A program made the position numbers and the translations under genes. Positions 1 to 7,136 of a DNA stretch of 20,656 nt are shown one piece after another (position 1 is the stretch's first letter; each line of letters begins with the position of its first letter). The notes under the pieces are model-generated. The model ran no database searches, was not told the DNA's origin, and saw only the letters and a list, made by a program, of their open reading frames with translations. Source of the DNA: Nitrospira sp. (GTDB lineage: Bacteria; Nitrospirota; Nitrospiria; Nitrospirales; Nitrospiraceae). The stretch lies in contig JANYAJ010000347.1 in assembly GCA_025361385.1 (NCBI GenBank), positions 1 through 20,656 of the forward strand, in the 5' to 3' direction.

Positions 1-100
1 CAGCTTGAGATGGATCGAACAGCGCGATCGTCGGATTCGGCGTGGGGGAGGGGCTTCCAGGAGTCCGAACGCCGCCCATTCCGGCACCCGGCTGCCGCAT
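1..100 (-). CDS. Possible start of a further operon gene, cut by the left window edge
   Basis: An ATG at 98-100 lies two bases beyond the stop codon of the preceding minus-strand gene and opens a frame that runs without a stop to the window edge (33 codons). The visible peptide is rich in Gly, Pro, Ser and Thr and has no hydrophobic signal segment, and no clear ribosome binding site precedes it beyond the end of the upstream gene. Close spacing would suit translational coupling. It is too short to identify and could be a chance open frame. Confidence 0.25.
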   Translation of the reverse strand, partial: MRQPGAGMGGVRTPGSPSPTPNPTIALFDPSQA

Positions 101-102
101 CG

Positions 103-1692
103 TCATGTCTGATCCCATGTGCATTGATAGAGCGCCTTCGCGCGGGCGGCGGCGTTGGAGCTGGCGCTGCCGCTGCAGCCACCGCCTGGATTCGCCGGAT
201 CGTTTATGGTGCGACCCTGATTGGCCTGGGGGTCGGTGGTGACCCGACCTTCGCGTTGCTTCATATAGGCCTCGTTACCAGCTTCGGTCCCGAGCTCATT
301 GTTATTCAGTGCGCTTTTCTCCTGCAGTATCTGTAGGACCCCTCTCCCGAGATCCGAACCTCCCGTACTGGCTAGCGGCGCGACATCGGAGACCACTGGC
401 GGCGTCTTGTCGAAGACGGCGACCACCACGCTGACCACGACATCCGCCACCTTACCGGCGGCATCCTTAAATTTCTCCCACTTTCCAGGTTCGCTCGTGG
501 TTGTGGGCTTGGTTGTCGTCTCAGTTCCTGCGGCCCCTCCGGCCTCATCGCTCAGTGCGCAGAATTTATCTCGAATGCCGGGCTGTTGCGAGGCCTGCTT
601 CGCCAAATCTGCTCCCGCTGTCCGGGGATCCACTGTCATCCCCGCGATCGCCTTCGACATGCAGGCGAACTGACCGCGGACACCGGACGCCTTCACACTA
701 TCGAGGACGCAGGATACGCCGCTCGCCGGGATCCCGCCAGGCGGCGCCATCATGCCTGCAGCACCACCCTTGCCACCTCCTCCTGCGCCTGCCGCATCCT
801 GGCAGACAAACCCCGTGGCAGACATGTCGAGGAGCATGCAGGTGCCTCGACCGAAGTTATCCAGCCGTTGCATGGACCAGAGGACGCGATCCATTCCATC
901 TAGGAGTCCACTCTGCACCATCATCCCGCGCCGGAAGTCGTACATCCACAACCCGAGTTCGCCGCGTGGATATCCGGCCATCAGCGGTTGGATTCGTCCA
1001 TAGTCGATGTTCACCATCGGCAACCACCAACTCTGGCCCGTGTACTGAAGTTGGTCGAAGGTCTGCATCCCCAGGTTCATGGCACCCATCACGGCAATCT
1101 GTGCCTGCTGAGGAGGCAGGAGAGTCACAGCACGATGGACATACATCGCCAAAGCGAACTCCAGCCCGCGCGCGCCTTGACGGCTGAGACAGAGCGAGCG
1201 ATCCTGAAATTGACCCATGAAGCGGGTCGCGTCGCCATACTTCTTGAGCGCGACCGCCTGAATCGTGTTTTTCACCAATACGTCGAATCCGAGGTTCCCC
1301 TGACAGGTCGGGTCTTGCAGGGTGGCCGGCGCCGCCTGGATTTGATAGTAGAACGCCGCTCGTTTCCAGGTGACGTCCCACAAGACGTCCCACGTTTGCG
1401 GCATGCCCGGTATCGCCATCGCTTGCGGCAGGGTCTGGAGCGGACGACTTTGGAGAGGCGCGTGAGCTCCAGGCACGGCACGGCTCTCTATGTCGCCCGC
1501 GTCGTCTGTCGCCATTCCCTGTGCGATCGATCGTTTTTTTTCAGGCGGAAGCGATTGGTATGCCTCAGACTCGCCGGATGGAATGGCCGGGTCTGTCTCC
1601 GCCGCAAAAATACTTGGAGTTCCACCAGCGAAGAGCGCAAGGAGCAGGCCCGCGCTGCCGATGAACGAGATCGATCGACTGTGTCGGTTCAT
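103..1692 (-). CDS. Secreted protein of unknown function with N-terminal SR-motif leader
   Basis: Predicted exported protein of 529 residues; I do not recognise its main domain. I chose the ATG at 1692 because AAGGAG lies 6 bases upstream and it gives a clean signal peptide (hydrophobic stretch about 9-24, likely cleavage after the FAA near residue 31); a GTG 13 codons upstream extends the frame but adds only polar residues. The leader then carries GDIESRAV with Arg71. Residues about 85-300 are aromatic- and Met-rich, about 300-320 are Gly-rich, about 390-430 are Thr/Lys-rich with a short Val-rich stretch, and nine Cys are scattered along the chain, which would suit disulfides outside the cytoplasm. 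The first 75 residues resemble the leader of the gene at 7137-8849, while the rest does not. Probably last or next to last in the minus-strand operon, 87 bases after the CHAT gene. Confidence 0.8.
   Translation of the reverse strand: MNRHSRSISFIGSAGLLLALFAGGTPSIFAAETDPAIPSGESEAYQSLPPEKKRSIAQGMATDDAGDIESRAVPGAHAPLQSRPLQTLPQAMAIPGMPQTWDVLWDVTWKRAAFYYQIQAAPATLQDPTCQGNLGFDVLVKNTIQAVALKKYGDATRFMGQFQDRSLCLSRQGARGLEFALAMYVHRAVTLLPPQQAQIAVMGAMNLGMQTFDQLQYTGQSWWLPMVNIDYGRIQPLMAGYPRGELGLWMYDFRRGMMVQSGLLDGMDRVLWSMQRLDNFGRGTCMLLDMSATGFVCQDAAGAGGGGKGGAAGMMAPPGGIPASGVSCVLDSVKASGVRGQFACMSKAIAGMTVDPRTAGADLAKQASQQPGIRDKFCALSDEAGGAAGTETTTKPTTTSEPGKWEKFKDAAGKVADVVVSVVVAVFDKTPPVVSDVAPLASTGGSDLGRGVLQILQEKSALNNNELGTEAGNEAYMKQREGRVTTDPQANQGRTINDPANPGGGCSGSASSNAAARAKALYQCTWDQT
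1474..1497 (-). other. SR[AG] motif, copy in the 103-1692 protein
   Basis: Encodes GDIESRAV. This is one of nine copies in the window of the pattern [GS][DEG][IV]x[ST]R[AG]; here it follows the signal peptide by about 40 residues. A proteolytic processing site is inferred, not shown. Confidence 0.5.
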
Positions 1693-1750
1693 GATTGGCT
1701 CCTTCATCAAATTGAGTGTAATACGTATCACGATTGCTGTGCTCCGATAC

Positions 1751-1771
1751 CACCAGGCCAGGGGTCTGGTG
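1751..1771 (-). terminator. Intercistronic hairpin after the CHAT gene
   Basis: An inverted repeat of nine pairs (one G-T) with a three-base loop starts eight bases beyond the CHAT stop codon. No T-run follows on the minus strand, so it is more likely an mRNA-stabilising or attenuating stem between CHAT and the next gene than a full terminator. Confidence 0.35.
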
Positions 1772-1779
1772 TATGAGTA

Positions 1780-4506
1780 TCAACGATACAGACCATAGGT
1801 CGTGAATGCGGCCCAATAAAACGGGTGCGGATAGGTGGCCCTGACTTTGGTTTGTGCGAGCCGGAGTGCATCTGCCGGCGGCCACGTGGCCAACTCCCGA
1901 TAGAATTCGTCCATCAGCAGCGCCGACGCCTTGTCGTCGACCTGCCAGAGGGTGGCGAGCAGTTGTGGCGCCCCGGCATACATGAAGGCGCGAGTGAGCC
2001 CGATCAGTTCATCTCCTGCTGCAAGCTTTCCTCTGCCGGTCTCGCAGGCGCTGAGGACGACGAGGCTGCCTGGCAAGGTGAGCCCGAAGATTTCACCGGC
2101 TGTGAGCGCGCCGTCCTGTCCTCCTCCCGGGGCTAACATGACGGCCGAGTCCAGCGGCCGATCCTGCTTGAAGGTGGCATGCGCCGCAAAATGGAGGACC
2201 TTCGCGTCCAGCGCGCGGCTTCGCGCGTGCGTTTCCGTGGCGTCGCCTCGCCGCAGCAGGACGGAGGCCGGTACGCGGGTGTGAATGGCTGTGCCTTCCT
2301 GATCCGCATACGGCAAGTCGAATTGTGCATCGCCCAGGTCCGGATTGGCGAAGACGACGGTTGCGCCTTGCCGCGCGCGTGGCTTCTTTTCCAGATAGGT
2401 CAGCACGGTGGCGCTGGGCACCGTAAGCAGCGTGACGCGATCCAGCATATAGCCGGTCCCATCGTGCAGCGCGGCGAACGGCAAGTAGTGCAGGGGACCG
2501 TGGGGAAGAATATAGAGGACGGATTTGCTCAAGGCGCCAGCCGGAGCGGCCACGAGATCGCGGTAGAGTTCGCGACCGCGCGCGTGAATGTCTTGGAGTG
2601 CCGCAGCGCCCTGTTTGCTCGGTCCCTCCAACAGACCACGGAATTCTTGGACTTGCTGGGCCAGCTTCTCACGTCCGATGGGTTTGACCCATGCGGTCAG
2701 ATGGCCGTCCTGCAGCAGCATCAGCGTGGTCTTCTCTTCACTGACGAAATAGGCCAGGACTGCGGCGTCGCGACCGGCGACGGACTGGATATCGGCAATC
2801 GTCGCCGTCTGAACCGCCGCTAAGGAATCGAACTCGGCGGTGGTGGCCGTCTTCGTCCCTTCTTTGACGGAGGTTGTCGTCGCCTTCGTGTCATCTTTGA
2901 CCGTCTTGATCCCGCGCAATGTGCCGTGAATCTCGGTCACCACTTCACGGGGGACGTTCCCTTCCTGAACCAGCATTTCTATCTCAGCTTGTTTCTGGAT
3001 GGCGGCTTGATAGCGGTTGGTATCAGCGGCGTTTCCCAGATGCCGCAGGTTTCCAGCCAGGAGATCGACGAACGCGCGGGATCGGGCCCGCTCCATGTAT
3101 TGCCAGGCTTCCTCAAGCTGGCCGACCTCGATGAGCAATGGCACAAGCCTCTTGTAGACGATTTCTTTCTCCAGTAAAAACTCAATGCGTTTGCCCTCGC
3201 TCCCCAAAGAACTACGCTCGCGTTCGATCAATTCGATGGCCGCTTTATACTGAGGAATCGCCTCTGGCCGCCGGTTCAAGCGCTCATAGGCATAGCCCAA
3301 CTCCGAATGAAAGGCGATCCGCTCGTGCTCATTCAGAAAGGCCGGCAACCCATTCAATTGTTTTCCAAATAATGCCTGTATCGTTGCGGCATCCCGGTTG
3401 GACTTGATGGCGCCTGAGACTGCCCTGGAAATGGCTCCTGTTGGATCGCTCAGGAAGACGACCGGCATCCACACGATACCAGTCACAACTTGCCAGGTAC
3501 TGAGCGATTCCGCCTTGCGTGCGGTCTCCAGCTTTGTTTTTTCCTGAGCCTCATACTCGCTGATTGCCTGGAGCATCTCCTCGAAGTTTCTCACGCCCTC
3601 TTGCAATTGGTTGAAATGGAGATACGCCAGGCCGGCTCGGAAGTGCAGGGGAGCGCTGTCGCGCGGCTGTGGCTGTGATTCCCTGCGTTCTTCCCCTAAG
3701 GCTGCTTGAGCCGCGTCGCGCACACTCCGCCACCATTGTTCGTCGTCGACCTGACCTTTTAGAAGCCAGAGCCGATCGAGGACTCGCAAACTCCCGGCGT
3801 ATTTGTTCTCTGGTAAACCGTTCTTCAACAGGCTTTGCCAGAGCTTGAATTCACGTTCCGTCATTTCAGGGTCTTCGGAACTAGATACGCCGGCCGGCCC
3901 TTCCCCTAAGACCTTTGCCAAGAAGGCCTTGCGCTCGCTGATGCGGGACTGGGCACGGTGAAAATCTTCCCGGGCCACGGTCTGCAATAGCTCAGGATTA
4001 AACTTGGGATTGAATACGAAGGTGTAGAGGGACCGGTGACGCGGAAAGAAATATCCGCTCGTCTGTTTGTTCACGTCGCTCCGGGATGTATGCCACCAGG
4101 CTCCGCGATCTTCTTTCGGACAACACGTAATGCGGGCGCCCAAGGCGTCCGCTTCCGTATTGAGCGCCGCCGCTTTTCCGAAATTGACGGTGCGAAACGC
4201 GTAGATTTCGGCCAGTTCGTCCAACGCGAAGAAGAGGGCGAGCTGATTGCTGGCCCCTGATGCGGTGTCTGCCCCGTCCTGCTTTGCGGCATGCATCGTC
4301 TCAATGAACCTTGTCAGTGTGCGTTCATACTCATCGTCGTATTTAATGAGTTCGGCGATGCGACTTTGATGCGCCGAGCGAGAGGCCAGCGCGGGATCAT
4401 GGATCCCGACGCGGTTACCGGCGCAGCCGGTCAGGATATCGCCGGCGACAAGGATGACGAAGAAGAGGAGGACAGATCTCATTATGGCCACAGGGTTACC
4501 GTTCAT
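1780..4506 (-). CDS. TPR-CHAT domain lipoprotein (predicted caspase-HetF-associated cysteine peptidase)
   Basis: A 908-residue predicted lipoprotein with a C-terminal CHAT peptidase domain. The N-terminus has a hydrophobic stretch ending in the lipobox LTGC (Cys28; Cys20 if translation starts at the internal ATG, Met9). Helical TPR-like units are visible around 287-320, 397-430 and 448-480, with further helical sequence to about 535 and a Thr/Lys-rich linker at 535-560. The CHAT domain spans about 575-907. It contains the expected dyad: His776 in LHFAAH and Cys821 in LSACETG, followed by the family's typical GLTRAFMYAGA and ATLW segments. CHAT is a clan CD cysteine peptidase related to caspases and separase, often regulated through its TPRs. 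The gene overlaps the upstream lipoprotein gene by 11 bases, which implies translational coupling. A CHAT enzyme on the outer side of a membrane is unusual compared with cytosolic TPR-CHAT proteins. The substrate is unknown; the neighbouring exported proteins are candidates. Confidence 0.9.
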   Translation of the reverse strand: MNGNPVAIMRSVLLFFVILVAGDILTGCAGNRVGIHDPALASRSAHQSRIAELIKYDDEYERTLTRFIETMHAAKQDGADTASGASNQLALFFALDELAEIYAFRTVNFGKAAALNTEADALGARITCCPKEDRGAWWHTSRSDVNKQTSGYFFPRHRSLYTFVFNPKFNPELLQTVAREDFHRAQSRISERKAFLAKVLGEGPAGVSSSEDPEMTEREFKLWQSLLKNGLPENKYAGSLRVLDRLWLLKGQVDDEQWWRSVRDAAQAALGEERRESQPQPRDSAPLHFRAGLAYLHFNQLQEGVRNFEEMLQAISEYEAQEKTKLETARKAESLSTWQVVTGIVWMPVVFLSDPTGAISRAVSGAIKSNRDAATIQALFGKQLNGLPAFLNEHERIAFHSELGYAYERLNRRPEAIPQYKAAIELIERERSSLGSEGKRIEFLLEKEIVYKRLVPLLIEVGQLEEAWQYMERARSRAFVDLLAGNLRHLGNAADTNRYQAAIQKQAEIEMLVQEGNVPREVVTEIHGTLRGIKTVKDDTKATTTSVKEGTKTATTAEFDSLAAVQTATIADIQSVAGRDAAVLAYFVSEEKTTLMLLQDGHLTAWVKPIGREKLAQQVQEFRGLLEGPSKQGAAALQDIHARGRELYRDLVAAPAGALSKSVLYILPHGPLHYLPFAALHDGTGYMLDRVTLLTVPSATVLTYLEKKPRARQGATVVFANPDLGDAQFDLPYADQEGTAIHTRVPASVLLRRGDATETHARSRALDAKVLHFAAHATFKQDRPLDSAVMLAPGGGQDGALTAGEIFGLTLPGSLVVLSACETGRGKLAAGDELIGLTRAFMYAGAPQLLATLWQVDDKASALLMDEFYRELATWPPADALRLAQTKVRATYPHPFYWAAFTTYGLYR

Positions 4507-5365
4507 GAGATGCCTGTTCGAGTCGGGGGAGGAGCGTGATGCTGAGATTGATGTAGCACTCGGTCAGCAGCGCACGATATCCATTCAGCAACGGTTCATA
4601 GAGACCTGTGCCGGCCTCACGTTCATAGCCTGTCAGGTTCTCCATGTCCGTTGACTCCATTTGCTGCGTCAATATCCAGGACGGCACTCGTGGATAATCC
4701 TCAACCGTCGTATCCAATGATCCTTCCCAGACTATCTTCAAGCTGTGGGTGTCGACGATTACGAGATGCACGGCTAACGATGCGACAGATGGTTGAATGT
4801 GCTTGGCGAGTGCGTGTTTGGACTGCCAATTGCCGATGTCTTGGAAGGTGACTGTACTCGGTACCAAAACCTGTGCCTTTGTCACAATGCCCATAATCGC
4901 CAGTTTCGCACCGGCGCGCTTTGCGGCTGCGATGGTCGGATATGCCGTGACCTGTAATTGTTGCTGCCGAAATCCTGCCAGGAGGATATCAGTCGGAGGC
5001 ACCACGACAGGGCTGGGGTAGAAATACATCCAATCATCTCCGCAGCGGGGGACCGATTCCATACTCGGGGCAAGGAATCCGACGGCACCCATTGTTTGCA
5101 AACCCCGCACAATTCGAGTTTTCGTGCAGCCCTGTTCCTCTTTGCTCTGTATCCCGATTTCGTCGGGAAGGGACACCAGAACGGGGACATCGTGTTTTGT
5201 CGGAGTAGTGCGGACGACGAACAGGTCGATGAGACCGATGGGAATTTGGCGCAGTCCAGGAGAGGCAGAAGGAAAGTCTATGGTGCGAACCTCTTCAGTC
5301 CACGTCGTACAGCCGGAGATGACCAGCGTGAGTACCGTGAATCCAGATAGAAGAAGCCGCATCAT
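4496..5365 (-). CDS. Predicted lipoprotein, weakly CsgG/GNA1162-like
   Basis: A 289-residue predicted lipoprotein. The start at 5365 (tandem ATGs at 5365 and 5362) is preferred over an upstream TTG at 5410 because it puts the hydrophobic segment at the N-terminus, with lipobox VISGC (Cys19). The middle has the pattern of an alpha/beta lipoprotein that polymerises or helps secretion: a segment AAAKRAGAKLAIMGIV near 160-175, then alternating strand residues and VDTHSLKIVWEGSLD near 210-225. This resembles CsgG- and GNA1162-type periplasmic folds, but the similarity is weak and I would not name the family. It lies 64 bases after the third tandem paralog and overlaps the CHAT gene by 11 bases, so it is probably cotranscribed and may work with CHAT, for example as an anchor or chaperone. 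Confidence 0.8.
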   Translation of the reverse strand: MMRLLLSGFTVLTLVISGCTTWTEEVRTIDFPSASPGLRQIPIGLIDLFVVRTTPTKHDVPVLVSLPDEIGIQSKEEQGCTKTRIVRGLQTMGAVGFLAPSMESVPRCGDDWMYFYPSPVVVPPTDILLAGFRQQQLQVTAYPTIAAAKRAGAKLAIMGIVTKAQVLVPSTVTFQDIGNWQSKHALAKHIQPSVASLAVHLVIVDTHSLKIVWEGSLDTTVEDYPRVPSWILTQQMESTDMENLTGYEREAGTGLYEPLLNGYRALLTECYINLSITLLPRLEQASHER

Positions 5366-5429
5366 GCTTTTACGTCCACTCGCGAAGATGATCGGATAGA
5401 CTGCTCGCAACGCGGAAACGATTTATGTC

Positions 5430-7094
5430 CTACGGCACCACGATGCCGTCTGGTATACCTTTGGGCCCTTTAATTGAAACAAGGTAAATGTATTTGCTGT
5501 ATGAAGCCGTGTCCCCAAAACATCCATCAATCCAAAATCTGACATTGAAATACGGCCAATTGGTCCCGGTTTTTTTCTCCTGGATATAGGCCCCTCCTCG
5601 TTTGAAGAAGGTGGGAGTGAGATAGACGTCGTCGAGGACCCAGTCATTGCTCAAGCGGGCATTGGTAAAGAACTCGTCATTTCCTTTGAATCCCCAGAAT
5701 GGATTAGCGTCTTCGTGAGAGATTTGGTGATGACCAAGATTTGTCGACCCACCCACGATTTTGTAGTCTTGGCCTGGGTTGCCAATTTTCTTGTCTTGCG
5801 TATAGATAATTGATCGGTACTCCTGCGTCGGGTCAAAGTGAAAGGGGACCAGCTGTGTCTTGGCGTTATCTGAGTTTCGGATCAGGTACACAAATCCGTT
5901 ATAGGCCCGCAGCCCTGTTGCGTCCGGCACATTGACCAGAATCTGATTGTCGTACCACCAGGTCTGACCTTGATAGACGATGTCCTTATTCGGACCTAGG
6001 ATGAAATGTACTTCCCCCCCGCTGGCGCCAAAGGCGCTCCCATTGATCATCAGAGGGTCGCCTGGCTGTCCCTGTCCCACACTGAGCGAGGCAATCGCGG
6101 GGTTCGGCATGACCGATTGCGGGCCTGGCCCCGATCCCGCCGTTCCGATGGCCTGCTGCGAGGTTGCGGTCTGTGGGGATTGAACGATTGCGGGCGCTCG
6201 CTGCAAGTCCATAGGTTTCTGTATCGTGCTGGGCAAAAGATCGCCACGCAATGCGCGTGTACCGATTTCTCCTTCTGGTGGAGTACCAGGCTCCCCGGAA
6301 GACCCCTCAGTCCCTTCGAGCCCTCGCGGTCTGACCTGGCCGCCCATCCGGCTTTGTAACTGATCGAGTTGGGGCTGGATTTGCGCATGGAGCGCGGCCC
6401 GTCGATCGAGTTGCTGTCGATCGAACTGTGTCTTTCGAAGTTGAAACGATTGCTCGATCTGCGCGGCAGCCTGCTCTACGGCCTGTTGTTGTTCTTGCGG
6501 CGTCGGCTGTTTTTGCTGCGTCGTCAGTGCGTGGACGGCCTGTTGGACTGCGGCTTGATTCACGGGAGGAGACTGCACCATCACCGAGCCGCCCGCGCGG
6601 CCCCCGAGCTGCGGGGGTACGGGTTGCGCGAGCCTGATCTGCACGCCCCAGAGCACAGTCTTTTGCACATCCTGCGGCGTGACGTTGTAGGTCAGGCGAA
6701 CTTGTCCTGCTCCTTGCTGGCTGATTGGCTGTGGGGCCGGCCCCTGTAACGTTACGATCACCGGCGCGCCCTGGCTTTGCACCTCCACGAGAATCTGCCC
6801 CGGCTGCGTCACCGCGAAGCCGAACGAATCAGACTCTGGGCCCTGCACGTCAAACTTCTGCGGAAAGGTCGGCAGCTGCGCAGTCGATTGGCCAGGCACG
6901 CCCGGTTGAGTTGGAGCCCCTGGCTGCATCGGCCGTTGCAACTGCGGCATTCCACGGCTCTCGACGTCGCCGGGCTTCTCCCCCTCGGCCAAAACCGGTG
7001 CAATCCCAACGATGACCAGCCCCGCGATGAGCAGCGCGGCGAAGATCGTCCGTGTCTTGTTGGGCACTTTGGTTCGACAGGTTTTGTGGCTCAT
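5430..7094 (-). CDS. Exported IPT/TIG-like repeat-family protein, paralog 3
   Basis: A 554-residue exported protein, third of three tandem paralogs. I chose the ATG at 7094 (GGAG six bases upstream); an ATG at 7100 sits directly on the binding site. The signal peptide has a hydrophobic core at about 18-34 and likely cleavage after VLA (36). Order of parts: SR motif GDVESRG (Arg47); Pro/Gln spacer; a beta-rich domain at about 74-180; a Gln/Ala-rich predicted helix at about 182-250; a linker with VRPRG and GEIGTRAL (Arg280); an IPT/TIG-like immunoglobulin fold at about 331-421 (SLSVGQGQPGDPLMINGSAFG); and a C-terminal domain containing NPFWGFKGNDEFF and ending in PDGIVVP. IPT/TIG domains are common in surface and adhesin proteins. 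The role is inferred to be structural or binding on the cell surface. It lies 36-42 bases after paralog 2 in the same operon. Confidence 0.87.
   Translation of the reverse strand: MSHKTCRTKVPNKTRTIFAALLIAGLVIVGIAPVLAEGEKPGDVESRGMPQLQRPMQPGAPTQPGVPGQSTAQLPTFPQKFDVQGPESDSFGFAVTQPGQILVEVQSQGAPVIVTLQGPAPQPISQQGAGQVRLTYNVTPQDVQKTVLWGVQIRLAQPVPPQLGGRAGGSVMVQSPPVNQAAVQQAVHALTTQQKQPTPQEQQQAVEQAAAQIEQSFQLRKTQFDRQQLDRRAALHAQIQPQLDQLQSRMGGQVRPRGLEGTEGSSGEPGTPPEGEIGTRALRGDLLPSTIQKPMDLQRAPAIVQSPQTATSQQAIGTAGSGPGPQSVMPNPAIASLSVGQGQPGDPLMINGSAFGASGGEVHFILGPNKDIVYQGQTWWYDNQILVNVPDATGLRAYNGFVYLIRNSDNAKTQLVPFHFDPTQEYRSIIYTQDKKIGNPGQDYKIVGGSTNLGHHQISHEDANPFWGFKGNDEFFTNARLSNDWVLDDVYLTPTFFKRGGAYIQEKKTGTNWPYFNVRFWIDGCFGDTASYSKYIYLVSIKGPKGIPDGIVVP
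6249..6272 (-). other. SR[AG]-type motif, second copy in paralog 3
   Basis: Encodes GEIGTRAL in the linker between the Gln-rich helix and the IPT/TIG-like domain; identical at the protein level to the copy in paralog 2. Confidence 0.45.
6277..6353 (-). repeat. Near-identical DNA patch shared with paralog 2
   Basis: These 77 bases match 7981-8057 with only two differences, both C/T. The flanking parts of the two genes are clearly more diverged. This marks a recent duplication or gene-conversion tract over the GTEGSSGEPGTPPEG linker. Confidence 0.75.
6948..6971 (-). other. SR[AG] motif, first copy in paralog 3
   Basis: Encodes GDVESRGM (Arg47), about 11 residues after the predicted signal-peptide cleavage point. 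Confidence 0.45.
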
Positions 7095-7136
7095 TTCCAT
7101 CTCCTCTGTTGGACTCGATTGGTCATACCCGCAGAC

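Noticed and set aside
988..1776. Plus-strand open frame of 262 codons antisense to the 103-1692 gene
   Set aside because: Arg-rich, no recognisable domain or signal peptide, and fully opposite a gene with a good ribosome binding site and signal peptide.
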